Positions 55,917 to 64,000 of a DNA stretch of 64,000 bases are shown one piece after another. This DNA comes from Paenibacillus_AM sp052180255 (GTDB taxonomy: Bacteria > Bacillota > Bacilli > Paenibacillales > NBRC-103111), in NCBI RefSeq assembly GCF_052180255.1, contig NZ_CP197466.1, positions 4,092,001 to 4,156,000 on the forward strand. Direction: 5' to 3'. Each line of letters starts with the position of its first letter. Positions within the stretch are counted from its first letter, which is position 1. The notes under the pieces were generated by a model that saw only the letters and a program-made list of their open reading frames with translations, ran no database searches and was not told the origin of the DNA. The position numbers were made by a program, and so were the translations under genes.

Positions 55917-57326
55917 ATGTTATTAACTGTTGTATCCGGAATCAATAATGTCCTTTGGACGTATTTAATAACTGCTTTTTTAATCGCAGTTGGCATCTAC
56001 TTTACCGTTCGCACGAATTTCGTACAGGTGCGTTATGTCGGTCAAATGTTCAAATTGCTGCGAGAAGGCACCAAACGAACATCCGGTGTTTCGTCCTTTC
56101 AAGCCTTTTGTATCAGTACAGCGGCCCGAGTTGGGACAGGCAATATTGCAGGGGTTGCCATCGCGATTACCATGGGAGGGCCCGGCGCAGTCTTTTGGAT
56201 GTGGATCATTGCCCTTATAGGCGCAGCTTCTGCATTCATTGAAGCGACGCTCGCCCAGATTTTTAAGAAAAAAGATACAGATAGCTTTCGAGGGGGTCCT
56301 GCTTATTATATGGAGCAAGGGCTGGGCAAGCGTTGGCCCGGTGTTCTATTCTCCATCCTGATTACGATTAGTTTCGGACTCGTCTTTAATGCTGTACAAG
56401 CCAACACCATTACTGCGGCTTTTGAAGCGTCTTTTGGTTGGAATAAGCTGACAGTGGGAATTGTGATTGCGGTTACGCTCGGTTTTATTATTTTTGGAGG
56501 GGTCAAGCGAATTGCCCGAATCTCCGAAATCATCGTCCCCGTTATGGCGGGCGGATATGTACTTATGGCTTTATATGTCGTCACTGCGAATATCACGATG
56601 CTTCCGGATGTGCTAGGGACGATTGTGGGCAGCGCATTTGGCTGGCATGAAGCATCAGGCGGCGCGATGGGGGCAGCCTTACAATGGGGGATTAAACGTG
56701 GCTTATTTTCAAATGAAGCCGGTATGGGAAGTGCACCGAATGCCGCAGCAACGGCGGATGTGAGTCACCCCGTCAAACAAGGGCTTATTCAATCATTGGG
56801 TGTGTTCGTGGATACGCTGCTCATATGCAGCTCGACGGCTTTCATCGTCTTGATCGCAGGCAATTATGCGGATAGCGATTTGACGGGGATTGTACTGGCG
56901 CAAGCCTCGTTAAGCTCCGTCGTCGGACCTTGGGCTAGCCTGTTTTTGACGCTAGCGATCCTGTTATTTGCTTATAGCTCCCTCATCGGGAATTACTATT
57001 ATGGGGAAACGAATATCGAGTTCCTTAATGCGAACAAAAACTGGCTGCTTCTGTACCGCTTAGCTGTGCTGGGCATGGTTATGTTCGGAGCGCTCAAAGA
57101 AGTGCAACTGATCTGGGATATGGCTGACTTATTTATGGGCTTTATGGCATTAGTGAACCTCATTGCAATTGCAATACTGGGCAAATACGCCTTTGCGGCC
57201 TTGCGAGATTATTCCAAGCAGAGTAAAGAAGGGAAGAATCCCGTCTTTTATGCGAGCAGTATCGAAGGTTTAGACCACATCGAATGTTGGGAGAAAGAAG
57301 CGAACCAGGAAATCACCGCGAGTTAA
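55917..57326 (+). CDS. Alanine/glycine:cation symporter family protein
   Basis: 469-aa sodium-coupled symporter (AgcS family) with about 11 helices. The family signature is visible in SSFQAFCISTAARVGTGNIAGVAIA and GGPGAVFWMWIIALIGAA; GLFSNEAGMGSAPNAAATA is the second conserved segment. It imports alanine or glycine with Na+ or H+. Being divergent from aspT-aspD, it could recapture the alanine that AspT releases. GAGGAGG precedes the ATG. Confidence 0.93.
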   Translation: MLLTVVSGINNVLWTYLITAFLIAVGIYFTVRTNFVQVRYVGQMFKLLREGTKRTSGVSSFQAFCISTAARVGTGNIAGVAIAITMGGPGAVFWMWIIALIGAASAFIEATLAQIFKKKDTDSFRGGPAYYMEQGLGKRWPGVLFSILITISFGLVFNAVQANTITAAFEASFGWNKLTVGIVIAVTLGFIIFGGVKRIARISEIIVPVMAGGYVLMALYVVTANITMLPDVLGTIVGSAFGWHEASGGAMGAALQWGIKRGLFSNEAGMGSAPNAAATADVSHPVKQGLIQSLGVFVDTLLICSSTAFIVLIAGNYADSDLTGIVLAQASLSSVVGPWASLFLTLAILLFAYSSLIGNYYYGETNIEFLNANKNWLLLYRLAVLGMVMFGALKEVQLIWDMADLFMGFMALVNLIAIAILGKYAFAALRDYSKQSKEGKNPVFYASSIEGLDHIECWEKEANQEITAS

Positions 57327-57346
57327 GGATATTCGTAATATGAAAA

Positions 57347-57378
57347 ATGAGGGCATCCACACTTAGGGATGCCCTCAT
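57347..57378. terminator. Bidirectional terminator
   Basis: Perfect 12-bp stem, 57347-57358 with 57367-57378, T-rich after the stem, between convergent genes. Confidence 0.85.
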
Positions 57379-57400
57379 TCTTACTAACAGCGATGCTGCC

Positions 57401-58390
57401 TTAAATTTCTACAATTTGCCCTACGTTAAGCTCTAACGCTTTCTTATAAATCTGATGTGCCGTTACAACATCAAGCACAGCCGTTCCAACTGTTTTGAAA
57501 AGAGTGATCTCTTGCTCGGTTTCTCTTCCTTTCACTTCGCCTAGAATCACTTGTCCGAGATCACCATCGAAGTCTCCCTCCGAGACGATGCCCTTTTGCA
57601 TCGGAATAATGAAATCTCCCGCTTCTGCAAGGACGCCTTCTTTGGTATCAAAAATAACTTTATCTGCCTGCTGCACAAGGGTTTCCGGTAACTCCTGCAT
57701 CTCTGGTGTGTAGGCACCCACCCCATTGACATGGGCACCTTTCTTCACGAGTTTGCCATCGAACACAGGTCTTCTCGATGTTGTTACTGCTGTTATGATA
57801 TCTGCGTCTTTAATCGCTTCATTGCCATCTTCAACAGCTATTATTCTCGTGTCAAAATGAGTAAATGCTTGCTGCATCTCCGCTGCAAATTGCTTCGCAC
57901 GCTCAAAGTTAATATCGAACACTCTGACTTCCTCTAAATCTCTTACATTTAACATGGCTTCGAGCTGCGTACCCGCTTGTCCTCCCGTACCGAATAACAC
58001 AGCAATCTTCGCATCTTCCCTAGCTAAAATATCAGTCGCCGCACCTTGAACCGCACCTGTTCGTAGTTGGGTTAAATATGTACCGTCCATAATAGCGCAC
58101 ACTTCACCGGTTTTTCCATCCATCAAGATCATTTGGGCTGGCACAGAAGGTTTACCAAGCTCAATGTTCTTCGGGAAAACCGAAACAATTTTAATACCCG
58201 TTGCATCAAGCTCTTCGACATAGGCTGGCATAAATAAGCTTTGTCCTTGCTCTTTCGGGATATCTATGTTTACTCGTAGTGGTACGACACTTTTTCCTTG
58301 TGCATACATACGTAACGCATCTTTATCGGCTTGAATGGCATCTTTCATCGTAAACACTTTTTTAATATCTGCTTTTGTCAGTATTAACAT
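57401..58390 (-). CDS. Ornithine cyclodeaminase / mu-crystallin family protein
   Basis: 329-aa NAD(P)-binding enzyme. PLRVNIDIPKEQGQSLFMPAY, TYLTQLRTGAVQGAATDIL (substrate-binding Arg and Lys-equivalent region) and the dinucleotide loop VLFGTGGQAGTQ near 131-142 are typical. The family includes ornithine cyclodeaminases, archaeal alanine dehydrogenase, ketimine reductases and siderophore enzymes, so the substrate is open. It is the last gene of the trmB-TSUP operon and convergent with the alanine symporter. Confidence 0.88.
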   Translation of the reverse strand: MLILTKADIKKVFTMKDAIQADKDALRMYAQGKSVVPLRVNIDIPKEQGQSLFMPAYVEELDATGIKIVSVFPKNIELGKPSVPAQMILMDGKTGEVCAIMDGTYLTQLRTGAVQGAATDILAREDAKIAVLFGTGGQAGTQLEAMLNVRDLEEVRVFDINFERAKQFAAEMQQAFTHFDTRIIAVEDGNEAIKDADIITAVTTSRRPVFDGKLVKKGAHVNGVGAYTPEMQELPETLVQQADKVIFDTKEGVLAEAGDFIIPMQKGIVSEGDFDGDLGQVILGEVKGRETEQEITLFKTVGTAVLDVVTAHQIYKKALELNVGQIVEI

Positions 58391-58416
58391 GATGGTCCAC
58401 CTCGTCCTTCTACTGT

Positions 58417-59331
58417 TTATGCTGTTGCTGGGTGTTGTTCGTTTTTCGCTGCTTTAGCTGCTTTTAATTCATTGATTAACATGCTCACGCCACTGTAAAG
58501 AAGGATGGCTGCAACAACCCATTGAAGCATCGATACATCTAATCCTTTTACTAAGTACACACCTACTAGAACACCAATCACACCAAAGGTGGATGTAAAT
58601 AACGTAATTTTTCTGCTGTATTGTCCGTACTTAATGAATTCCATACTGCCGATTGGAACCGAGAATGTGCAAGCACCCATCATAATTGGGAATGCAACCG
58701 CTGGGTTCATACCCAGTGCGTAAATCGTAACCATGGTTAATGCGTAAGAACCAATCCCAATATTATTTAAGGCACCGAATACGAATAAACAAATACCTGC
58801 AATGACAAGTTTGCTGCCGCTTAATCCAATTGCTGTACCACCCGAAGGGATCAAGTTAAATTTACCTGCCAGAATGAATAGTGTCGCAATAATAAGTCCC
58901 ACACCAATAAATCTTCGAATCGCTTTAGGCGAAAGTTTAACAACAAATCGAGGTCCAATATACGCACCGATGATTTGAGCAATGATACATACAGCTAATG
59001 TTAAAATATCAACTTCAATAACAGAGATAAAAGCTAAGGCAGTTACGGCCACAGGTATCACACATTGTGCATTGAGTGTACCTGGCAGCATTTTATCCGA
59101 CACTAGCTTCTTCTTACGATAAAGAATGGTCGACACGGCGAAATCCGAAACCCCGAACGACGAGAAGAAGAATATGATTGGCGATGAGATAGCTAGTAAT
59201 AGGTTGTTACCCGGTTCTTTTTTCAATTCCTGCTTGTTCTTCATTACATCCATCACGAATCTTAAAGCAAAAACACCATTTACGATTACGATTAGCGCTA
59301 ATATCAGTGTTGTTACTGTCATCATGCTCAA
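58417..59331 (-). CDS. TSUP (TauE/SafE) family membrane transporter
   Basis: 304 aa with about eight helices in two homologous halves, the TSUP layout. These carriers export or import anions such as sulfite, sulfoacetate or carboxylates. NNIGIGSYALTM in the second half is a typical segment. It overlaps the TrmB gene by four bases and precedes the ornithine cyclodeaminase-family gene by 26, so the three act together; the transported compound is unknown. Confidence 0.88.
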   Translation of the reverse strand: MSMMTVTTLILALIVIVNGVFALRFVMDVMKNKQELKKEPGNNLLLAISSPIIFFFSSFGVSDFAVSTILYRKKKLVSDKMLPGTLNAQCVIPVAVTALAFISVIEVDILTLAVCIIAQIIGAYIGPRFVVKLSPKAIRRFIGVGLIIATLFILAGKFNLIPSGGTAIGLSGSKLVIAGICLFVFGALNNIGIGSYALTMVTIYALGMNPAVAFPIMMGACTFSVPIGSMEFIKYGQYSRKITLFTSTFGVIGVLVGVYLVKGLDVSMLQWVVAAILLYSGVSMLINELKAAKAAKNEQHPATA

Positions 59332-60146
59332 CCTTCTTTGCTGATTGATTTAAAAATACTTCGAATTCCTTTCAACTCAACGCCAAATTTATGTTTTGCA
59401 TCTTCCCCCAAAGCATCAATAAGCTTTAAGCAATACGCATCATGGCTTATATTTTCTTTGGCCAAGAAAACCATCGGTGTACTTTGTGTCCAAATGACTT
59501 CGGCATTCTTTTCATTTTGGATATGACCGAAGGTGACTTCCTTGGAATCGACAACGATGTTAATCCATCTGCCTCCACTTTCCCTCAGCTTATCTTCTTC
59601 GAAACCATGCTTATAATAATGCTGTAAATCAACATCATAATCGTGATTGCTGCTGTAGAGAATGATAACGACTTGATCTAGCCTTGCTTCCACATCCTTT
59701 AATTCCTCGATAATCTGTTCAATATCATCCTTCCAGACCTGCACATACACTTCGCTCTTTGCTTCTTTTAATACATGCTTACATTTGTTGAAAATATTCT
59801 TGTACCCTTTGATATACCAAAGCTTCTCAAGATCCATGGTCTGACTGTAGCTTGAAAGTTCCTTTTTCACTGCTGAAAGGCGATCATCCACATTGCACTT
59901 GATGTTCTCTACAAACTCATCAATCGGTACCGCGCTATAGTGAACTGGATTTGTCTGCTTCGAGACAACAATACAGCCCTTTTCCATCAACATTTCGAGA
60001 ATGTTATAAACCTTCGAGCGCGGGACTGAGGAGTTTTTACTGATTTCATATCCAGTGCCTGCACCATCTTGTAATAAAGATATATAAACCTTTGATTCGG
60101 ATTCTGTGAAATGAAAACTCTTTAATAATTGAATAATTGGAGCCAT
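59328..60146 (-). CDS. TrmB-family transcriptional regulator
   Basis: 272 aa. N-terminal winged helix (about 5-75; FTESESKVYISLLQDGAGTGYEIS, SVPRSKVYNILEMLMEKG) followed by a helix and a C-terminal effector domain (about 115-270). TrmB-type proteins in archaea sense sugars; the bacterial relatives are mostly uncharacterised. First gene of the operon; GGGGGTGAGGAG precedes the ATG. Two TGTGA-N6-TCACA-like dyads flank its promoter. Confidence 0.9.
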   Translation of the reverse strand: MAPIIQLLKSFHFTESESKVYISLLQDGAGTGYEISKNSSVPRSKVYNILEMLMEKGCIVVSKQTNPVHYSAVPIDEFVENIKCNVDDRLSAVKKELSSYSQTMDLEKLWYIKGYKNIFNKCKHVLKEAKSEVYVQVWKDDIEQIIEELKDVEARLDQVVIILYSSNHDYDVDLQHYYKHGFEEDKLRESGGRWINIVVDSKEVTFGHIQNEKNAEVIWTQSTPMVFLAKENISHDAYCLKLIDALGEDAKHKFGVELKGIRSIFKSISKEG

Positions 60147-60193
60147 GTCTCCTCACCCCCTATTGAAAAATAAGTTCATTTCTCTTTATTGTT

Positions 60194-60291
60194 TGTGATT
60201 AATTTCACGTTCTAGTTGATTCTTATGTCTCGGTAGCTACCCTTGGTGACTATTATACAGCAGAATTTTTTATTTGTAATTATTTTCACAA
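60194..60291 (-). promoter_or_regulatory. trmB promoter with two Fnr/Crp-like boxes
   Basis: Minus strand: perfect TATAAT at 60253-60258. One dyad (60276-60291, TGTGA-N6-TTACA on the minus strand) covers the -35 region. Another (60194-60209, TGTGATTAATTTCACG on the plus strand) lies about 45 bases inside the transcript. The remaining gap to 60475 contains the M23 peptidase terminator. Confidence 0.45.
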
Positions 60292-60336
60292 AGTTGTCAA
60301 CTCATTTATGAAATGGCTGCACGCGAAAAAAAGAAA

Positions 60337-60378
60337 AATCCGCTCAAACCTAGCAGTGACGCCTGATTTGAGCAGATT
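60337..60378 (-). terminator. Terminator after the M23 peptidase gene
   Basis: AATCCGCTCAAA (60337-60348) pairs with TTTGAGCAGATT (60367-60378), one mismatch, followed on the minus strand by a long T-rich run. Confidence 0.85.
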
Positions 60379-60475
60379 ATGGGGTGTGAATCTATGCAAT
60401 TATTTATTATTGTATAGTCGCTTATTTGTGATAATTTTTACTGCATTTATCTGAATAGTTGTCATTTAAATGAGT

Positions 60476-61546
60476 TTACGGCGCACCTTGTTCAAGCCAA
60501 TGAAAGGGCGTTGTACCGAAAAATAAGTTGGGGTTAACAGGTGTGTTATTCGCCCAGAATGTAAAGTGCAGATGGGGACCCGTCGAAAAACCCGTAGTAC
60601 CCACAAGACCGATGACATCGCCTCGCTTTACTCGATCCCCTGCCTTCACAAGCAGCTTGGATAGATGTGCATACTGGGAGAACAGGTTCATCCCATGGTC
60701 CAAGTAAATCGAATTCCCTGTTAAATACAGACTATCTGCTAGAGCAACAACCCCATCATTGGTCGCATGAATCTCTGTTCCTTCAGGCGCCGCGAGATCA
60801 ATCGCTGTATGACGGCTATCTAATTTATCATTTACATAACGGGTATAGCCGAAAGGCGTTGTTAAGACACCTTCAATCGGCTGCATGAAATTAGACGTAA
60901 ATAAGAACGCCGGGCTCGACTTACTGCGCGCGAGATTAATCTTCTTCTGATCGGCTTCAATTCGCCCCGTGTCCTGCCGCATACTTTCCATTTGTTTTGT
61001 CACTTGAATACGCTGCGTTTCAAATTTCTTATCCGTTATTGTTAAGAATTGATCCCCTATCGGGTATTTCCCCGCTTTCATCGTAATGGGGATCGGTACA
61101 TACGTGTAATAACCCGTTCCAAAGCTTAGCAGCTTATACTTCTTGTCCTGCCAAGTAAGTTCTGCTGGCTCTTGGTGACGGACGAGGATGACATCACCAG
61201 GAGCCGCCTTAGCGGGAATTAATGTCCAATTGGCCTCCATTGCATCCTTTGCAATCCTTGTGTTCGTATAATAAGCCGCTTCCTTCGCTGAGGTTTTCAA
61301 CTGTGCCCGCTCTTTTTCCATAAAAGCTTGCCAATTGTCTTCCATTTCTTCTTGCTCCACGCGTTGACGATTCGCGACTTGTTCCGTCATACCGAGTGAG
61401 ACAGCACGCTGATCCACATTGGCTGTAAGAGACAAGCGATAGGTCAATCCCCCAATTGCCCCAACTATGATCAAACCTATCATGGTAAATACAAAACGTT
61501 TACGAGGATATGGCGTAGATGAATGCCGCTTTTTTCGAGGGTTCAT
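60476..61546 (-). CDS. Membrane-anchored M23 metallopeptidase
   Basis: 356-aa LytM/M23 protein of the cell envelope. A basic N-terminus and one transmembrane helix (about 21-42) precede a coiled-coil region (about 60-100), a middle domain and the C-terminal peptidase domain (about 235-350). Zinc ligands are visible: SRHTAIDL (His and Asp) and GPHLHF (His). Such proteins cut peptidoglycan cross-bridges or, in sporulation, act as non-cleaving partners; the retained ligands suggest activity. Start is ATG 61546, seven bases after GGAGG; longer in-frame starts lack ribosome sites. Confidence 0.9.
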   Translation of the reverse strand: MNPRKKRHSSTPYPRKRFVFTMIGLIIVGAIGGLTYRLSLTANVDQRAVSLGMTEQVANRQRVEQEEMEDNWQAFMEKERAQLKTSAKEAAYYTNTRIAKDAMEANWTLIPAKAAPGDVILVRHQEPAELTWQDKKYKLLSFGTGYYTYVPIPITMKAGKYPIGDQFLTITDKKFETQRIQVTKQMESMRQDTGRIEADQKKINLARSKSSPAFLFTSNFMQPIEGVLTTPFGYTRYVNDKLDSRHTAIDLAAPEGTEIHATNDGVVALADSLYLTGNSIYLDHGMNLFSQYAHLSKLLVKAGDRVKRGDVIGLVGTTGFSTGPHLHFTFWANNTPVNPNLFFGTTPFHWLEQGAP

Positions 61547-61654
61547 TCGTGCGACCTCCTGCATTTTATATGGAAAAATAACCCTTTTATTGTAACATAC
61601 CCCCGCACCTGAAAGTACTGATAGCATGCGTTTTTTTGTCTCTTAATATAAATT

Positions 61655-61695
61655 TGACAACATTGCCTATGACGAGAATGCGTTTTCATTTTATT
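61655..61695 (+). promoter_or_regulatory. Possible mtlA control region
   Basis: TTGACA at 61655-61660 is a good -35 box but no matching -10 follows at 16-18 bases. On the minus strand, TGAAAACGCATTCT (61677-61690) matches the CcpA cre consensus with two mismatches. Either element is tentative. Confidence 0.25.
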
Positions 61696-61799
61696 GAACA
61701 CCCTATACGCGCGAGCTTAGAATAAGGGCATTCGCAAGATCCATATACAATGAATCGCAAGAATCGTTGCGTTTGCTTTTATTCAAAGGGGGAATCGAA

Positions 61800-63230
61800 A
61801 TGAGTCAGACAGCAAGCAAAAGCGGTATCCAAGTTCAGGTCCAACGATTTGGTCGCTTCCTAAGTGGGATGGTCATGCCGAATATTGGGGCATTCATCGC
61901 ATGGGGATTAATTACAGCATTATTCATTCCAACAGGTTGGCTTCCCAACGAAGGCCTAGCGTCTCTAGTTGGTCCAATGATCACATATTTACTACCACTT
62001 CTTATTGGTTACACCGGCGGTAAAATGATCCACGGTGCTCGAGGCGGGGTACTTGGTGCACTCGCGACAATGGGGATTATCGTAGGCTCCACAATCCCAA
62101 TGTTCCTCGGTGCAATGGTAATGGGTCCACTTGCCGGATACCTAATGAAAAAAGTGGATAAACTGTTCGAAGGTCGCATTAAAGCCGGATTCGAGATGTT
62201 AGTGAATAACTTCTCCGCAGGTATTCTAGGTGCAATTCTTGCATTATTAGCCTTTAAAGGTGTAAGTCCAATCATTGCAGGCGTAACGGACCTTCTAGAA
62301 GCTGGTGTGCGAGCAACCGTTGAAGCTGGTTTGCTTCCGCTTGTAAGTATATTCGTTGAACCTGCAAAAGTATTGTTCTTGAACAACGCAATTAACCATG
62401 GCGTATTCGGGCCAATCGGACTAAAAGAAGCAGCTGAAGCTGGCAAATCCATCTTCTTCTTACTAGAGTCCAACCCAGGTCCAGGTCTAGGTATTCTTCT
62501 AGCTTACATGCTTGTTGGTAAAGGTGCAGCCAAACAATCCGCACCGGGCGCAGCAATCATCCACTTCTTCGGGGGTATTCATGAGATTTACTTCCCGTAC
62601 ATCTTAATGAACCCGCGCTTGATCCTTGCTGTAATCGCTGGTGGTGCAAGCGGCGTATTAACATTCAGCTTACTTGGTGCAGGACTTGTTGCAACACCAT
62701 CTCCAGGTAGTATTTTCGCACTCGCAGCAATGGCGCCAAAAGGCGGACTACTTCCAGTCCTAGCTGGTGTTATTGTCAGCACAGTTGTTACATTCTTAGT
62801 CGCTTCCATCTTCGTTAAATCTTCCAATGCAGACAGTGATTTGCAAGATGCAACTGAGAAAATGAAAGCAATGAAAAATAAACCTGCCGATCAACCTGCA
62901 GCAGTAAACGTACAAGCTGATGTGACAACAACAGCTACTGAAATGCCTACTACCGTTAACAAAGTCATCTTTGCCTGTGATGCAGGTATGGGTTCAAGTG
63001 CCATGGGCGCTTCGATCATGAAGAAAAAGTTCAAAGAAGCCGGGCTTACTATTGACGTTACGAATAAAGCAATTAATGATTTGCCGCAAGATGTAGACGT
63101 TGTGATTACCCAGAAAACATTGACAGATCGGGCGAGAACAGTCGTTCCGAACGCTTACCACATCTCGGTTGATAACTTCCTATCCAGTCCGAGATACGAT
63201 GAGCTGGTCAATAAACTTAAAAACGCATAA
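61800..63230 (+). CDS. mtlA: PTS mannitol transporter EIICB
   Basis: 476-aa permease that imports mannitol and phosphorylates it. The EIIC domain (about 10-345) has eight or so helices and the motif GGIHEIYFPYILM. An Ala/Thr-rich linker follows, then EIIB (about 383-476) with the phosphorylated Cys393 in FACDAGMGSS. There is no EIIA domain, so a separate mtlF is expected downstream. Start is ATG 61800 after AAAGGGGGAA. A terminator separates it from mtlR. Confidence 0.95.
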   Translation: MSQTASKSGIQVQVQRFGRFLSGMVMPNIGAFIAWGLITALFIPTGWLPNEGLASLVGPMITYLLPLLIGYTGGKMIHGARGGVLGALATMGIIVGSTIPMFLGAMVMGPLAGYLMKKVDKLFEGRIKAGFEMLVNNFSAGILGAILALLAFKGVSPIIAGVTDLLEAGVRATVEAGLLPLVSIFVEPAKVLFLNNAINHGVFGPIGLKEAAEAGKSIFFLLESNPGPGLGILLAYMLVGKGAAKQSAPGAAIIHFFGGIHEIYFPYILMNPRLILAVIAGGASGVLTFSLLGAGLVATPSPGSIFALAAMAPKGGLLPVLAGVIVSTVVTFLVASIFVKSSNADSDLQDATEKMKAMKNKPADQPAAVNVQADVTTTATEMPTTVNKVIFACDAGMGSSAMGASIMKKKFKEAGLTIDVTNKAINDLPQDVDVVITQKTLTDRARTVVPNAYHISVDNFLSSPRYDELVNKLKNA

Positions 63231-63238
63231 TCCATTTA

Positions 63239-63282
63239 GATGGAAGCGGCTCATCTCTTAGATGGCAAAGCCGCCTTCCATC
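63239..63282 (+). terminator. Hairpin between mtlA and mtlR
   Basis: GATGGAAGCGGC (63239-63250) pairs with GCCGCCTTCCATC (63270-63282), one bulge, then TTTTC. It probably reduces read-through into mtlR. Confidence 0.75.
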
Positions 63283-63312
63283 TTTTCAAATCGTTAGAGG
63301 GTGATCAATACC

Positions 63313-64000
63313 TTGAAAGGTTTAAATATTCCATCCCGGCAGCGTGGGATTCTATTCCTGCTGCTACATCGAAATAGTGTGACAGTCGCTGAAATTGCGC
63401 ATGAGCTGGATATTAGCTCTCGCACCGTCCATCGGGAATTGAAAGAGATTGACGCGCTTATTCAGCCCTATCAGCTGAGGTTATTAAAGAAAACGAACGT
63501 CGGATTGGAACTTGCCGGTGATCCAACAGATAAGGATCAATTGGCGCATGCCCTGCTCTTCACATCGGTGCAAGTCTATACCGTCCCAGAACGCAAAGCG
63601 TTCCTTGCAAGTACGTTACTGGAATCTAGTGAACCTGTAAAATTGTTCAGCTTATCCAATCCGCTTAAAGTCACACCTGCGACGATTACGAGCGATTTAG
63701 ATCAATTAGAACCTTGGCTAAAGTCGTATCAACTCTTGCTCATTCGCCGTCGCGGTTACGGCATTGAGCTAAAAGGTTCTGAAGCAGATAAGCGCAAGGC
63801 GATGCTTGCACTGTTATTTGAACATTTTACAGAAGCTGAGTTATTCATGCTCATCCAGGGTGGTGCTGCAAGTGTCGAGAAAATCGGGCAAATGTCCGCA
63901 TCTTCTGCCAAATTGCTGGATCTCATCGCCCAAGACAAGCTGCCAGAGATCGTTCGCTTGTTAAATGAAATGGACTCCCAGTGGCTTGAACCGTTTGCCG
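63313..64000 (+). CDS. mtlR: Mannitol operon activator MtlR, 5' part
   Basis: Open to the right edge (229 codons seen; the family is about 690 aa). TTG start at 63313 after GAGGGTG. An N-terminal helix-turn-helix (about 8-60; ILFLLLHRNSVTVAEIAHEL, DISSRTVHRELKEID) is followed by a second, Mga-like one (about 115-150; VTPATITSDLDQLEPWL), then the start of the first PRD. Complete MtlR proteins also carry EIIB- and EIIA-like domains, outside the window. It follows mtlA, so it probably activates the mannitol genes. Confidence 0.88.
   Translation, partial: MKGLNIPSRQRGILFLLLHRNSVTVAEIAHELDISSRTVHRELKEIDALIQPYQLRLLKKTNVGLELAGDPTDKDQLAHALLFTSVQVYTVPERKAFLASTLLESSEPVKLFSLSNPLKVTPATITSDLDQLEPWLKSYQLLLIRRRGYGIELKGSEADKRKAMLALLFEHFTEAELFMLIQGGAASVEKIGQMSASSAKLLDLIAQDKLPEIVRLLNEMDSQWLEPFA

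Noticed and set aside
1..64000. CRISPR array, prophage, rRNA or tRNA genes
   Set aside because: No regularly spaced direct repeats, phage structural genes, or RNA gene signatures were seen on either strand.

Overview
The window looks like chromosomal DNA of a Paenibacillus-type member of the Bacillales. The evidence is indirect: about 45% G+C by eye, strong AGGAGG-type ribosome binding sites, frequent TTG starts, tight 4-base gene overlaps, Bacillales families (YitT, CcdC, AmpS, BMP-type nucleoside importers, BmrCD-like exporters, MtlR/MtlA) and intergenic hairpins. I saw no rRNA, tRNA, CRISPR array, transposase or phage gene.

Layout: 1-690 is a non-coding, hairpin-rich block bounded by two oppositely oriented copies of a structured repeat. 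694-5479 is an oligopeptide/dipeptide ABC importer operon on the minus strand (two ATPases, binding lipoprotein, one permease; the second permease is not in view). 5704-8648 holds a short-chain dehydrogenase and a divergent chemoreceptor. 8794-12900 carries a monomodular NRPS (partial C, A, T and reductase domains) and a VOC-fold protein. 12964-19480 holds a CtpE-like P-type ATPase, a YitT protein, CcdC, a luciferase-like oxidoreductase and aminopeptidase AmpS. 19575-23703 is a MarR-controlled heterodimeric ABC exporter, and 23948-28200 a LacI-type regulator with beta-galactosidase. 28560-31788 encodes secreted or membrane proteins, including a tandem NlpC/P60 pair. 31996-33654 is a MerR-MFS pair and 33723-35198 a MarR-membrane protein pair. 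An HD-GYP protein, a Dcu-type transporter and a DUF2167 pair follow.

40850-46362 is a complete nucleoside importer operon ending in a nucleoside phosphorylase; a third copy of the structured repeat lies inside it. 46460-49964 is a second heterodimeric exporter. 50137-52310 holds a DUF6492 protein and a GDP-mannose pyrophosphorylase. 52380-57326 contains the aspartate-alanine antiporter and aspartate 4-decarboxylase, a known proton-motive decarboxylation pair, with a divergent alanine/glycine symporter. 57401-60146 is a TrmB-TSUP-ornithine cyclodeaminase operon, 60476-61546 an M23 peptidase, and 61800 to the right edge the start of a mannitol PTS operon (mtlA, partial mtlR).

The strongest unusual signal is the repeat family at 31-173, 528-643 and 41969-42085. 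The three copies share loop and junction sequence, but their stems differ in sequence while staying complementary. Other points of interest are the solo reductase-terminated NRPS with half a condensation domain, TGTGA-N6-TCAC boxes at several promoters, repeated TTTTTTACTA motifs at both lacI and lacZ, and a perfect dyad over the merR promoter.
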